From the NCBI RefSeq assembly GCF_000243275.1, contig NZ_CM001437.1, positions 1,753,165 through 1,817,164 on the forward strand: a DNA stretch of 64,000 nt, written 5' to 3'. The stretch comes from Myroides odoratus DSM 2801. GTDB taxonomy: Bacteria; Bacteroidota; Bacteroidia; Flavobacteriales; Flavobacteriaceae. The translations under genes and the position numbers were made by a program. A model generated the notes under the pieces. It worked only from the letters and a program-made list of their open reading frames with translations. It made no database searches and had not been told where the DNA came from. This document shows positions 45,701 to 54,517 of this stretch, piece by piece. Numbering within the stretch: the stretch's first letter is position 1; each line of letters starts with the position of its first letter.

Positions 45701-48700
45701 CCGTGGTCAAGAATAAATCATACCCGTTTTGTCCACTTTGTCCCGTCCAACTCACATCAAATCCTTGGTCTCTTATTCCTCCAATCGTCACTGCTGTTGG
45801 CGGTAAACAACTCTTGATAAAGAATTCAATATTGTCAATCGCAGCAGCTGGATTTTCACCCGTACTTGTGTCTTGCGTCCATTCAAAAATAATACGCATG
45901 GTACGGCCTAAGTATTCTTGAGCCGGAATTGTAATATGTTCGGTGGCAAAGGTTCTACTTCCAGCGTAGTATTCTTGACCTAATCGCACAGCACGACGGT
46001 TATCACTTTGTACAAGAACACCCGCACGTGGAGTATAATCCGCAGGAACAAACCAAACGCGGAAATTATCATAGCTTCCTTCTCCTAGATTACGCCAATC
46101 AAAATTCAATAACAATTCGATTCCCGTAGCTGGGATAGCAAAATCCTTGTATACATGAGAGGTTTGCCCTCTTCCTGGCACTGTTTGTAAGTAATTATTA
46201 CTTAATCCGTTATCATTCGAAATATACAAAGCCTTTGTTCCTCCATTATTGACTGCATTTCCAATAATCCACTTATTATGGGTGTCATTTTGGTATGCAA
46301 AACTTGGATTTTGTTCAAAATCTTCTGTATAAGGCAACGCCGCAGGAGTTAATGTTGTTTGTACAACAAGAGGACCTACCCAAAAACTTTTATCGCGTCC
46401 ACAAACGGCGCGAACCCAAAGGGTATAATAAGTTCCTTCCGCTAAATCTGGAAACACAAAGTTGGTATTCATCGAACGATAGTTTCCTGGTGTATCCGCT
46501 GTTGGAATTTCATTCGTTGTAGTTAAATATAAATCGTAAGAACGCGCTCCATCTCCTTCCCATGTTGTAGCAATTGTACGGCTTGTTATCGCACCTGCAG
46601 CAAAATTTCTTGGCGGACTACAAGTCACGACTTCTATATTCAGATTATCAATAGCTGCAGCAGGTTGATATCCGCCACTATTATCTTGTTGCCATTGAAA
46701 AACAAGACGATACACTTGTCCTTGAATGCCGCCTACCTCAACGACAAAGTTTTCTCTCTTAAATGCTGTTTGTTGCCCAAACATTTCATGTCCTACAGGT
46801 ATAGCTCCAGCTACACTTGTTGAAATCAATGTACCTCCAACTGGTGTATAAGAGGCTGGTACCAACCAAACGCGGAAGAAATCATAGTCTATTTCTCCTA
46901 AACAACGCCAATCAAATCCAATAGACAATTCGGCAGCATCTGTAGGAATTCTAAAATCTTTATAGGCATGTACCACTTGATCATACGCGGTATAATACGT
47001 ATTATTTGCACCTTGATCTTCACTGATGTATAATCCTTTTGTTCCTGATGCCTGCGCAGCAGTACCAATATACCAACGATTATTTCTATTTGTCGTAAAG
47101 TCAAAAGTAGGATTCGATTCAAAATCTTCTACATAAGGTAAATCAACCGGTGTATTGGCTAAGGTTACCTCTTGTGGTCCAACCCAATCGCTTTGATCCG
47201 TATTAGAGCAAGCAGATCTCACCCATACCCAATAGGATTGCCCTGCTGTTAATCCTGCAAAAGTATAAGAAGCAGTTGGTGTACGGTGTGTAGGTGCCGT
47301 TTCGCTTGTTGGTATAGGGGTAGCCGTTTGACTTAAAAACAGCTCATATTCTTGTACCCCTGTTACGGCTTCCCATTGCGTCTGGAATCCCTGATCCGAT
47401 ACGTTTTGTACCGTAATTGCAGTAGGAGCTCCGCAGAATGTCGTCGATAATGCTAAATTATCAATAGCGGCTGGTGGATTGTTTCCACTATATAAATCTT
47501 GTGTCCACTCAAAAACCAAACGCATGGTTTGTCCTGCATAGGTTTGTGCATCGATGTTTATCGTTTCTGTAGCAAAAGCAGTTGCATTACTATAGGTCGT
47601 TCTACCTAGGCTTATTCCTCCACTAGCATTTGCTGTTATTGGCACGCCTGCTTGTGGAGTAAATGTCACAGGTATCCACCATACTTTAAGCACATCATAT
47701 CGGTCTTCCCCTTTGCACATCCAATCAAACTGTAGACTTAAGTCAACTGCTCCTGTTGGAATGGCAAAATCCTTAAACACATGAGACGTTACAGGATGCG
47801 GAACATTTCCTGTATAAGCATGGGTATGTCCCCCATCATTAGAAACATACAAAGCCTTTGTTCCACCGTGATTCACGGCTTGTCCAATAAACCATTGATT
47901 GATGGTATCATTGATTATTCCGTACTCTTGTGCTGCTTCAAAATCATCTGAAAACGGCAAGTTTGCAGGAACTAAAGTCGTTTGTACCGTTAGAGGTCCA
48001 ATCCATCTTGAAGTCTCTGTTCCACAAGTTGAACGAACCCAAATGTAATAATTGGTCGCTTGATTTAAATTTTCAAATGTAAAAGTGGATGTATTTGAGG
48101 TAAAAGAAGCAACAGTTGATGCAGTAGGCGCTTCATTCGCTGTAGCCAAATACAATTCATACGCTTGTACATTGGTTCTCGATTGCCAAGAAGTAGTAAT
48201 TGTATGTGCTGTAAAAGCATCCACTTGTAACCCCGTAGGCTCGCTACAGTGAACAGGACTAATGACTACATTATCAATAGCTGCAGGATTTTGACGTCCA
48301 TCTCGCTCATCTTGTTGCCATTCAAAAACAACACGTACTGTTTGTCCTTGAAACTGACTCACATCGACATTCTTCGCAAAGGAAGTAAAGGTATTGGTTA
48401 AATATAGTTCTTCCGCATTGATTGCCAACGCCTGTGTCTGGTTTCTAATGGCTTCCCCTGCCTGTGGTAAATATGTATTGGGTACTAGCCAAACACTTAA
48501 ATAATCCGTAGGCTTATAATTGCCAATATTCCAATCATATCCTTTTTCACCTTGGGCACGCCAATCGAAACTTAGCGCTAACATATCTACGTCTTGTGGG
48601 ATCTCAATATTTTTATATGCGTGAATGATTTGACTTCCCTCGTAATTATACGTATTGCTCACACCGCCATCCTTCGTAATATAGAGCGATTTTTCTCCTC

Positions 48701-50891
48701 CGTGATTCACTGCATTTCCAACAAACCATTGATTGGGTTGAGCATGTGTAAATCCCCAATTTGGATTCGCCTCGAAATCTTCTGTATAAGGCAAGCTAAT
48801 ACTAGAAATTAAAGGAGTTTCCATGAAGTAAGGCCCCACCCAAGTGCTATTTTCCCCAGGTTGACAACTCGAACGAATCCACGCATGGTATTTCGTCGCT
48901 TCATTTAAATTCGAAAAGGAATAAGTAGTCTCACTTGTAGAAGCCAACGGAGTTGTTGTATCTGTTGGAATTAAGTTTAAATCTGTTGTAATAAAAACGT
49001 CATACGCTGTGGTGTTATTTGAAGCTGCCCAAGTAAGATCAAAGGCACCCGCTCTTAAATTGCTTGTACGCACCCCTGTTGGTGCTACACAATTGATCGC
49101 CGTAACGTTTAAATTGTCAATTGCTGCTGCAGGATTATTTCCTTGACTTTCATCCTGAGACCATTCGATTAGCAAACGCATCGTTTGCCCTGCAAAAGAA
49201 GCTGCGTCTAAAAGTACTTGTTCTCGTTGAAAATTTGCAGCGTTAGAATAGGCATTTTGCCCCACGCGAATCATAGCGCGATCTCTATCATTTATCTGCG
49301 TGCCTGCCTGAGGTACGAAGGTGATCGGTACCAACCAAACTTTAAAATTGTCATAAGAACCTTCACCCACACATCGCCAATCAAAAGCTATGGCTAATTT
49401 TAAAGCATCCGAAGGAACTATAAAGTCTTGGTATAGGTGAGAAAATTCTCTCCTACCTGTATTAGGATTATATTCATTCGATTGTCCTCCATCTTTGGAA
49501 ATATACAACGATTTACTTCCTCCATGATTTACAGCAGTTCCTACCACCCATTTGTTAACCGTACCATTGACGAAAACAAAGGAAGGCGCTCCTTCAAAAT
49601 CTTCACTATAGGGAAGGGTCTTCGCAATTAGTTGCGTTTCTACTTCTAGAGGACCAATCCAAATACTGGTTTCATCCTCACAGATAGAACGTGCCCAAAT
49701 AAAATAAGTTGTTGCTGGTTGTAATTGATCAATGATCAAATTATTCGTTGTCGCAGTATAGGTTCTCGCATTAGTACTAGAAAGAGAAGCCTCTGTACTC
49801 AGGCGAACTTCATATCGTTGATTGCTACTAGCAATCCATTCTAATTTCATTGATTCAGCTCCAATCGTGTTTAGCTTAAAATCCATGGGAGGAGCACAAG
49901 ACACTTGTTCCAATTTCAAATTGTCAATAGCTGCGGCTGGTTGAGCACCGCCACCACTTTCTTGTTTCCATTGAAAAACGAGGCGATATACTTGTCCACC
50001 CTGTCCTTGTACAGGAACGATAATAGTTTCATTCTTAAACACCGCATTTTCATGATAATATCGCAGACCAATTGGTCTAACCCCTGCTCTATTTGGGTCA
50101 ATTGGCGTACGAGCTACTGGTATATAGTCTTGAGGAACCAACCAAACACTCAAATAATCCTCTTCATGTTCCCCAACTGAACGCCAATCGAAAGAAATGG
50201 CAATATTTTCAGCATCTTGTGGAAATATAAAATCTTTATAAACATGGGAAACTTGATTTGAATACAACGCATATTCATTGGTTCTACCCTCATCTTTGCT
50301 GATGTATAACGCGTGATCTGCATTACTTTTTGCTCCACTTCCAATATACCATTGATTGGTTATATCATTGCTATATCCAACTAAGGGAGCCTGTTGAAAG
50401 TCTTCAAAATAAGGTAAAGAAACGGGAGTCATAGGCAAGTGAATAGCGAATGGTCCTGCCCAATTGCTTTGCTCATTAAAGCTATTTTCACAAGTAACTC
50501 TTATCCAAACATACACGTTGACCTGATTGGTAGGTAAATCCAGCGTTAGCGTAGCCTCTGTGGTGGTATGCGTTGGATTCATAAGTCCTGCTCCAGGTAC
50601 ACTCGTTGAACTCACAAAGAGGTCATAGGAAATAGCATTTGACATCGCTTCCCATCCTAAAGTATAGGAATCTGCAGAAACATTCAGCAGTTGAATACGC
50701 TCTGGTGAATAACAAAAAGCAAATGTCGGAGCTTCTGTGTGTTCCTTTGGTTTGGATAGTACTTCGACATCCGCTGTCTGAAGCGTTACTTTATCCTTAC
50801 TTACTTCTATATTGGCCCGTAGGACATAGCCCCACAAAACAAAAAAAAGTAACGTGACTAAAAAGGTATTTCTTACCTTTACCTTGTTCAT
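42711..50891 (-). CDS. Giant secreted adhesin-like protein, type IX secretion type B
   Basis: A 2,726-residue exported protein with an N-terminal hydrophobic signal. The body alternates eight fibronectin type III domains (each starting with a Cys-Pro-like boundary such as CAPPMDF, CVAPTGV or CGAPTAI) and seven choice-of-anchor-J/MAM-like domains, each opening LPYxEDFE and containing an ISFDWR-like and a PAAAIDNL segment. One FN3-plus-J unit is about 285 residues. After about residue 2190 come other beta-sandwich regions (ICDDESVNLDLKA onward). The last 90 residues (GFSPNGDGINDRLDL, then LKIYNRNGIEVF, then GTYYYVV) are a gliding-motility-associated type B sorting domain. The protein is therefore exported by the type IX system and probably acts in surface adhesion or substrate binding. 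It is transcribed alone from the TATATTTG box at 50915. Confidence 0.92.
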   Translation of the reverse strand: MNKVKVRNTFLVTLLFFVLWGYVLRANIEVSKDKVTLQTADVEVLSKPKEHTEAPTFAFCYSPERIQLLNVSADSYTLGWEAMSNAISYDLFVSSTSVPGAGLMNPTHTTTEATLTLDLPTNQVNVYVWIRVTCENSFNEQSNWAGPFAIHLPMTPVSLPYFEDFQQAPLVGYSNDITNQWYIGSGAKSNADHALYISKDEGRTNEYALYSNQVSHVYKDFIFPQDAENIAISFDWRSVGEHEEDYLSVWLVPQDYIPVARTPIDPNRAGVRPIGLRYYHENAVFKNETIIVPVQGQGGQVYRLVFQWKQESGGGAQPAAAIDNLKLEQVSCAPPMDFKLNTIGAESMKLEWIASSNQRYEVRLSTEASLSSTNARTYTATTNNLIIDQLQPATTYFIWARSICEDETSIWIGPLEVETQLIAKTLPYSEDFEGAPSFVFVNGTVNKWVVGTAVNHGGSKSLYISKDGGQSNEYNPNTGRREFSHLYQDFIVPSDALKLAIAFDWRCVGEGSYDNFKVWLVPITFVPQAGTQINDRDRAMIRVGQNAYSNAANFQREQVLLDAASFAGQTMRLLIEWSQDESQGNNPAAAIDNLNVTAINCVAPTGVRTSNLRAGAFDLTWAASNNTTAYDVFITTDLNLIPTDTTTPLASTSETTYSFSNLNEATKYHAWIRSSCQPGENSTWVGPYFMETPLISSISLPYTEDFEANPNWGFTHAQPNQWFVGNAVNHGGEKSLYITKDGGVSNTYNYEGSQIIHAYKNIEIPQDVDMLALSFDWRAQGEKGYDWNIGNYKPTDYLSVWLVPNTYLPQAGEAIRNQTQALAINAEELYLTNTFTSFAKNVDVSQFQGQTVRVVFEWQQDERDGRQNPAAIDNVVISPVHCSEPTGLQVDAFTAHTITTSWQSRTNVQAYELYLATANEAPTASTVASFTSNTSTFTFENLNQATNYYIWVRSTCGTETSRWIGPLTVQTTLVPANLPFSDDFEAAQEYGIINDTINQWFIGQAVNHGGTKALYVSNDGGHTHAYTGNVPHPVTSHVFKDFAIPTGAVDLSLQFDWMCKGEDRYDVLKVWWIPVTFTPQAGVPITANASGGISLGRTTYSNATAFATETINIDAQTYAGQTMRLVFEWTQDLYSGNNPPAAIDNLALSTTFCGAPTAITVQNVSDQGFQTQWEAVTGVQEYELFLSQTATPIPTSETAPTHRTPTASYTFAGLTAGQSYWVWVRSACSNTDQSDWVGPQEVTLANTPVDLPYVEDFESNPTFDFTTNRNNRWYIGTAAQASGTKGLYISEDQGANNTYYTAYDQVVHAYKDFRIPTDAAELSIGFDWRCLGEIDYDFFRVWLVPASYTPVGGTLISTSVAGAIPVGHEMFGQQTAFKRENFVVEVGGIQGQVYRLVFQWQQDNSGGYQPAAAIDNLNIEVVTCSPPRNFAAGAITSRTIATTWEGDGARSYDLYLTTTNEIPTADTPGNYRSMNTNFVFPDLAEGTYYTLWVRAVCGRDKSFWVGPLVVQTTLTPAALPYTEDFEQNPSFAYQNDTHNKWIIGNAVNNGGTKALYISNDNGLSNNYLQTVPGRGQTSHVYKDFAIPATGIELLLNFDWRNLGEGSYDNFRVWFVPADYTPRAGVLVQSDNRRAVRLGQEYYAGSRTFATEHITIPAQEYLGRTMRIIFEWTQDTSTGENPAAAIDNIEFFIKSCLPPTAVTIGGIRDQGFDVSWTGQSGQNGYDLFLTTDQNIRANETTVPTHTTTETNYTFANLEEGTMYYVWIRSACSQGESSLWTGPFIATTPLVSVNPLPYYEDFEDTLEIGVTHALPNQWVIGNAVNNGGNKALYISNDNGVSNKYTFNKNQIVHAYKNIHIPANLEQLEISFDWRSQGEQQYDSRARENVGVDFVKAWIVPLSYIPEAGVSVASSNQAVAIDERGFFNSREFQRFQTRMNISAFAGQDVRIVFEWKQDNRSGEQPPAAIDNLWIKPFTCKDVIDVQAVRISNSSNIEITWTPLGQEQQWEVYIVESNQPDPTPLNAGIRVENTPRYVFRDAVEGAFYHVYVRAICSDSEQGTWSPAVLFNIFNPPGCANIEVEPIDLPQTEDGSYVICDDESVNLDLKASYFDIKDTSDYTVEAIEYKPPFPFVGGDLIPLTEDDYWSHVIDLGFDFCFYGKSYDKVLIGTNGMITFSVKGHTENGLYSPNSSSGYSMNPTVQLPTNSSNASTIPYVNTIFGVMQDLYPRNSPADYSINYQVLGTFPCRALVFNIYHLGLFDAARCPYDANDVDGTTQTSQIVLYEGTNIIEVYIKNRPSCSNFNGGLGVVGIQNATGTAAVVPPNRNVGTWTAANEAWRFVPSGESIATFSWLKDGEFLTEQQDINVNIDQSVTYTGRITYLHCNGNEQIIDKEFRFIKEKPQITKPMNLDACHREPGFAYTYDLAQNDKQVIGSLQAKDLLVTYFASEEDLLANINSLPTTYTTTAVEPTEIYVKLEDKYTHCFTYSSFSLVVNTILTATTVEPILACQSYVLPELAEGEAYYTEPYGKGERWEGGDIFENVGKHQLYVYGVKEGCAYQSKLTIEILEFIPAFEIEDQVMYCELYSLPLLPRGNKYFTEPDGQGRELQPGEQILVDQVIYIYSKSSKGKVDCTDQSSFRVTYEECPLPKGFSPNGDGINDRLDLSNYGVTNLKIYNRNGIEVFNFNGYYTDEFSGKDKRGNNLPSGTYYYVVVTNAKMRTGWIQINR

Positions 50892-50914
50892 ACTTTCAGT
50901 GTTTTAATTTAGAC

Positions 50915-50922
50915 CAAATATA
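50915..50922 (-). promoter_or_regulatory. -7 promoter box of the giant adhesin gene
   Basis: Minus-strand TATATTTG, 23 bases upstream of ATG 50891. Confidence 0.65.
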
Positions 50923-51397
50923 AATAGCAATTAAAACATTACAAATTGAGAAGTAGCGATCTCTTTTAGCAGAGTAGTGTAAGATTTAAACTAAAAAAAT
51001 TAAAAGCACAAAAAAACGGAGTATTTTCCCTTTACTTTTTAACTTAAAACACCATTTATAAGCATAAAAAGCAAAGTTGTTAACGTTTTACTTTTATCTA
51101 TAAAGCAAGTAAACTCAATAGATTACTCGTAAAAAAACAGTTTTTATCTTAAAACAACCTTCAAATAAGCAAAAAATAAAATCTCCCACTACAAGGTTAT
51201 ACGCCTTTATCGTGATAAACTCGCGTTGATTCACGCTTAGAAATAGCCTTAAGCCAGCCATTAATGCAACAAACGCACCAATTTGCGACACTTTATGAGC
51301 AGGTTATTTATAATCCCTTTTGCCCGTATTTCTCTTTTTTTTTAAACAGTAGTTATATTTTTTAAAAAAAAATCTTCCCTAAGATTTGGAATTGGCA

Positions 51398-51424
51398 CAA
51401 AAAAAAAGATGTGCGGTGCACATC
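51398..51424 (-). terminator. Distal terminator of rlpA
   Basis: On the minus strand GATGTGC-ACC-GCACATC followed by a run of about nine T. It lies about 175 bases past the rlpA stop, leaving a long 3' untranslated region or a small RNA between them. Confidence 0.8.
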
Positions 51425-51599
51425 CTCGACTTGTGGAATTTTTCCACATTTTCATTACCCACTTTTTAGTTATTGAATCACAATACCTTAGCTTGTATTC
51501 GATGTAAAAAGTGAATCGGTATATTAATTTTCTCTTTTTATTCCTTCCAATACTGGAGCGAAATAGAGATACTAAATTCCTTTTTAGGTATGGAAATGT

Positions 51600-52109
51600 T
51601 TACTGAATATCTTCAATCATACGTTCTACCTTAACGTCTAAAACTCCACGTCCCAGGTTATCTGTTAAATCCATAAACGCACGTTTTGAAATATCAACCG
51701 ATCTTCCTTTTGTAAAAGGTCCACGATCAGTTACCGTCAATACAACTGAACGTTTATTTCTCAAGTTAGTCACTTTGATTTTCGTTCCAAAAGGCAGTGT
51801 TTTATGGGCTGCCGTGTATTTTGAGTTGTCAAAAACTTCACCGCTTGCTGTTTTTTTACCAGAGAATTTATCGTGGTAATACGAAGCTTTTGTTTCATCG
51901 CTAACCACTTCAAAAGAGTCTTCCTCTACTTCTGCCATCACGATAGAATCTTCTTCTATCATTGGTAAATCTAACGTTGCGACAGTATCTAACACCTGCT
52001 CCATGCTAACAGCAGCAGGCTTGATTTTTTCTTTTAATTTGCCCGCCTCTTCAAAACTTGATAAAGTGAAGATTATTAGAGCAAAAATTATATATTGAAC
52101 ATATTTCAT
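51600..52109 (-). CDS. RlpA-family septal-ring lytic transglycosylase-like protein
   Basis: A 169-residue exported protein. Residues 1-18 are a signal peptide without an obvious lipobox. An acidic linker covers about 20-75, and residues about 78-165 form the double-psi beta-barrel of RlpA: KASYYHDKFSGKKTASGEVFD, AAHKTLPFGTKIKVTN and VTDRGPFTKGRSVDIS. RlpA of Pseudomonas cuts peptidoglycan glycan chains at the septum and has an additional SPOR domain; here no SPOR domain is present, as is common in Bacteroidota. The catalytic Asp of DRGP is present. Confidence 0.9.
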   Translation of the reverse strand: MKYVQYIIFALIIFTLSSFEEAGKLKEKIKPAAVSMEQVLDTVATLDLPMIEEDSIVMAEVEEDSFEVVSDETKASYYHDKFSGKKTASGEVFDNSKYTAAHKTLPFGTKIKVTNLRNKRSVVLTVTDRGPFTKGRSVDISKRAFMDLTDNLGRGVLDVKVERMIEDIQ

Positions 52110-52162
52110 ATTTCTTGTTTCAAAAAATGGATACTATTTCAAAACAAGAAGTGTACCAAAAT

Positions 52163-52191
52163 AAAAAAGAGAGCTTGAAGCTCTCTTTTTT
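52163..52191 (-). terminator. Terminator of the cytochrome-b-like gene
   Basis: AAAAAAGAGAGCTT and its exact complement, short loop, T run on both strands. Confidence 0.85.
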
Positions 52192-52209
52192 TTTATCTTT
52201 TATATGCCA

Positions 52210-52635
52210 TTATGCAAACCAAGCGGTCCAAGGAATTCTAGATAAGATTAAAACTAATCCAATCGTATAGAAAATAGCGAACATTTTAAATTTCTTGTTG
52301 CTATCTGTGGTCTTTTTGTGTTTAGACCATCCAATTGTAATCAACGCAATTGCAATGATGTTAATTAGTGGGTGCTCTAAAGCATACAATCTTAAAGTAG
52401 AGTCTTTCATTGCTACGCCAAAACCTTGTACTAAAGGTGAAACGAAATACAAGATAATCCCTAACAATAATTGAATGTGACAGAAGATTAACCCTATCAA
52501 ACCTAATTTGCGATCTTTCTCTGTAAACTCTTTTTTAGAGCTTAATCCTACAAAAGCATTAATTACTACGATTACCAAAAAAATCAATGCTAAATATGCA
52601 ACGCCTGAATGCGCTGGCTGTAACATTTTATCCAT
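52210..52635 (-). CDS. Small four-helix membrane protein (cytochrome-b-like)
   Basis: A 141-residue protein with four hydrophobic helices (about residues 10-30, 43-66, 86-105 and 118-138). Histidines occur near helix ends: HSGVAYL in helix 1, IFCHIQLLLG in helix 2, LEHPLINI in helix 3 and the HKKTTDS loop after it. Such a pattern could bind haem, and similar small flavobacterial proteins are often labelled cytochrome b; I see this as plausible and not proven. It precedes rlpA on the same strand, separated by a strong terminator, and has its own -7 box at 52658. Confidence 0.65.
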   Translation of the reverse strand: MDKMLQPAHSGVAYLALIFLVIVVINAFVGLSSKKEFTEKDRKLGLIGLIFCHIQLLLGIILYFVSPLVQGFGVAMKDSTLRLYALEHPLINIIAIALITIGWSKHKKTTDSNKKFKMFAIFYTIGLVLILSRIPWTAWFA

Positions 52636-52657
52636 ATTGTTGTTATTAGTTTACTGA

Positions 52658-52665
52658 CAAATATA
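52658..52665 (-). promoter_or_regulatory. -7 promoter box of the small cytochrome-b-like gene
   Basis: Minus-strand TATATTTG, 22 bases upstream of ATG 52635. Confidence 0.65.
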
Positions 52666-52885
52666 AATAAAACAATTGAAACTAAACGCTTTGCTTCTTG
52701 ATTTACATTCTACCATTTCGATTGCTTTATTCCGTACGAATACCTCAATATAATCCGTTAATCTCAAGAAAAATATGCAAAAATAAAGGTTCCCTCGTTT
52801 TGATTCCCCTAATCAAAGTTTTGACCAAATCAAGTCAATATATCCGTAAAAACAAATATCTTAGGTCTTTGTAATTTATTTTCAC

Positions 52886-53149
52886 ATGATCAAAACTCTG
52901 CGTATTCTTTATCCTTACTATCTCCTTTCTTGCGGGATAACGGTACTTCTTGGACTGACGACTGCGCTCTGGTGGTGCATCCCTCCACTTCTTGCTACTT
53001 TACTTTCGATGGTTTATTTTTGGGCTTTTCGCTCCTATGAACTTTATTTTTTCAAGAACAAAGGATGGCAACCCCTTCACCTCGTCTTCACTTTATTTGG
53101 TAGTATGATGATTCTATCCCTTATGCTCTCCAAGTTTAAAACAACCTAA
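52886..53149 (+). CDS. Small unknown membrane protein linked to an ABC ATPase
   Basis: An 87-residue hydrophobic protein with three likely membrane helices (about residues 5-25, 26-46 and 64-82) and a charged loop (RSYELYFFKNKGWQ) between the second and third. I do not recognise a family. It stops two bases before the ATG of an ABC-type ATPase and so is surely co-translated with it. It is too small for a usual ABC permease; it could be a membrane anchor for the ATPase or an unrelated passenger. Confidence 0.7.
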   Translation: MIKTLRILYPYYLLSCGITVLLGLTTALWWCIPPLLATLLSMVYFWAFRSYELYFFKNKGWQPLHLVFTLFGSMMILSLMLSKFKTT

Positions 53150-53151
53150 TT

Positions 53152-53742
53152 ATGTCTACCTTATACTTGGATAGCCTTGTGTATCAAGTGCAGCACAAAA
53201 ACATACTCAACAATATCTATTTTCAACTGCAGACGGGTGAGCTTATCGAACTCATTGGATCAAATGGAGCAGGAAAATCTACCTTTCTTGAGGTGCTATT
53301 TGGCACAAAAAAAGCGCAGCATTTACACCTTCGAGTTGATCAAAAATTAATCCGAAGAACCCGTGAGTTGCAACGCTATTTTGCGTTGAAACCTCAGTTT
53401 TCATTTTTTCCAAAACAACTTCGACTCCAAGAGGTATTACCCAAGAGATATTGGCATTGGTCTGAATTTGAAGAGCAGCTCCATTCCCCTATTTCTAGCT
53501 TTTCAACGGGAATACAGCAATTAATTCAAACCTTGTTTGTACTCGAGCTACCTCAACCCTTTATTCTTTTAGATGAGCCTTTTGCTGGTCTTTCGCCAAT
53601 TCTACAGGAACAACTCCTCGTTATTCTTCAAGAAAAGAAACAAACCAAGGGGATACTCATCGTCAACCATATTCCAGGTTTATTATCGTCCATTCGCACC
53701 AAACAATTGCGACTTCATAACGGTAGCATCCAATCTAATTAA
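53152..53742 (+). CDS. ABC-type ATPase
   Basis: A 196-residue single ATP-binding domain. Walker A is LIGSNGAGKSTFLEVLFG (about residues 34-51); the signature motif is degenerate (SSFSTGIQQLIQ in place of LSGGQ); Walker B is PFILLDEPFAGLSP; the switch histidine is in ILIVNHIPG. The usual 220-240 residues are trimmed, mainly between Walker A and the signature. No normal permease gene is adjacent, only the 87-residue membrane protein upstream. Its last 33 codons, stop codon, terminator and downstream leader are repeated 1.7 kb further on (55342-55613). Confidence 0.88.
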   Translation: MSTLYLDSLVYQVQHKNILNNIYFQLQTGELIELIGSNGAGKSTFLEVLFGTKKAQHLHLRVDQKLIRRTRELQRYFALKPQFSFFPKQLRLQEVLPKRYWHWSEFEEQLHSPISSFSTGIQQLIQTLFVLELPQPFILLDEPFAGLSPILQEQLLVILQEKKQTKGILIVNHIPGLLSSIRTKQLRLHNGSIQSN

Positions 53743-53913
53743 CAAGGCTTTCAACGTATATTGAAAGCCTTTTTTTATATCAAATAAAACCATTCAAAGA
53801 CCTATTAGCGAATGCATTAAACATTCAAATACACCTTATGATTTCTCCTTTTTGGGTTTTATATTCACGCTATAATCAAACAAAAACCGGGAACAGGGAG
53901 AGAATACTGAACA
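53641..53913. repeat. 272-bp direct repeat, left copy
   Basis: Contains the last 33 codons of the ABC ATPase gene, its terminator and about 140 bases of leader up to just before the ATG at 53920. About 95% identical, by eye, to 55342-55613. Confidence 0.92.
53745..53777 (+). terminator. Terminator of the ABC ATPase gene
   Basis: AAGGCTTTCAA/TTGAAAGCCTT stem with a CGTATA loop and seven T; duplicated at 55445-55476. Confidence 0.9.
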
Positions 53914-53919
53914 ACATTT

Positions 53920-54471
53920 ATGATGAAAAAATTATTATTCTTATTGTGTACCACTTTATTTATTTCTTGTTCATCAGATGATATAGAATTAAATAGAACC
54001 GAATTAGATACTAAAGACTTGTATCTACAATCTAATCTTCCAAAAATTCTTGAATTAAACCAGTCAGAAATAAACCATTTCAAAAAATACATGGTACTTA
54101 ATGAAAGAGGAGTTTTGACATCTTGGGACGGAGATTTTTTAGAAAAAGTATATGGAAGCGGAGAAGAATATAAATCAATCATAGTAAAAATATACAATGA
54201 TCTAGATATAAATCCTACTCAAATCATTATTGTTGATACAAATAATAACGAAAGAATAATTAATCTAGTGGAGACTACAGCATCGCGAAGCAAATACTCA
54301 ACATTTAAAAGAGAAGATCCTTATGTACGTGAAATAAGAGGAGCGTCAAATAGACAAAATAATGATGACGGATGCTTTGCACAAGAAAATAGTACATGTA
54401 TCATTGTAGTTAAAGAAAAAAACCTATTGCCAAATTTTCTATTGATGGAGTGCAATAAAACTAATTCCTAA
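53920..54471 (+). CDS. Unknown lipoprotein, paralogue of the next gene
   Basis: A 183-residue lipoprotein: residues 1-16 are a signal with lipobox FISC, lipidated at Cys17 or Cys16 depending on whether the first or second ATG is used. Residues about 35-115 (NLPKILELNQSEINHFKKYM, TSWDGDFLEKVYG, LDINPTQIIIVD) are clearly homologous to residues 28-108 of the next lipoprotein. After residue about 118 the homology stops. The remaining segment has CFAQENSTC, a two-Cys motif, and no thioredoxin domain. No known family is recognised. It is the first gene after the duplicated leader and the C-terminal part may be a remnant of a lost thioredoxin domain. Confidence 0.7.
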   Translation: MMKKLLFLLCTTLFISCSSDDIELNRTELDTKDLYLQSNLPKILELNQSEINHFKKYMVLNERGVLTSWDGDFLEKVYGSGEEYKSIIVKIYNDLDINPTQIIIVDTNNNERIINLVETTASRSKYSTFKREDPYVREIRGASNRQNNDDGCFAQENSTCIIVVKEKNLLPNFLLMECNKTNS

Positions 54472-54517
54472 CTTAACACTAAGTGATTACAAATCAAAAT
54501 TTTACAAACAATCCAGT

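Larger units (their letters stand above)
50892..51599. other. 700-base spacer between adhesin and rlpA
   Basis: No open frame is supported. It holds the adhesin promoter at the left, a less AT-rich stretch at about 51180-51320 without recognisable RNA features, the rlpA terminator at 51398-51424 and a second hairpin at about 51434-51450 (TGTGGAA/TTCCACA, perfect 7 bp, 3-base loop). Confidence 0.55.

Noticed and set aside
42711..50891. Overlapping plus-strand open frames within the giant adhesin gene
   Set aside because: They are short, follow the repeat period of the gene and translate to unrelated sequence; shadows of the real coding strand.
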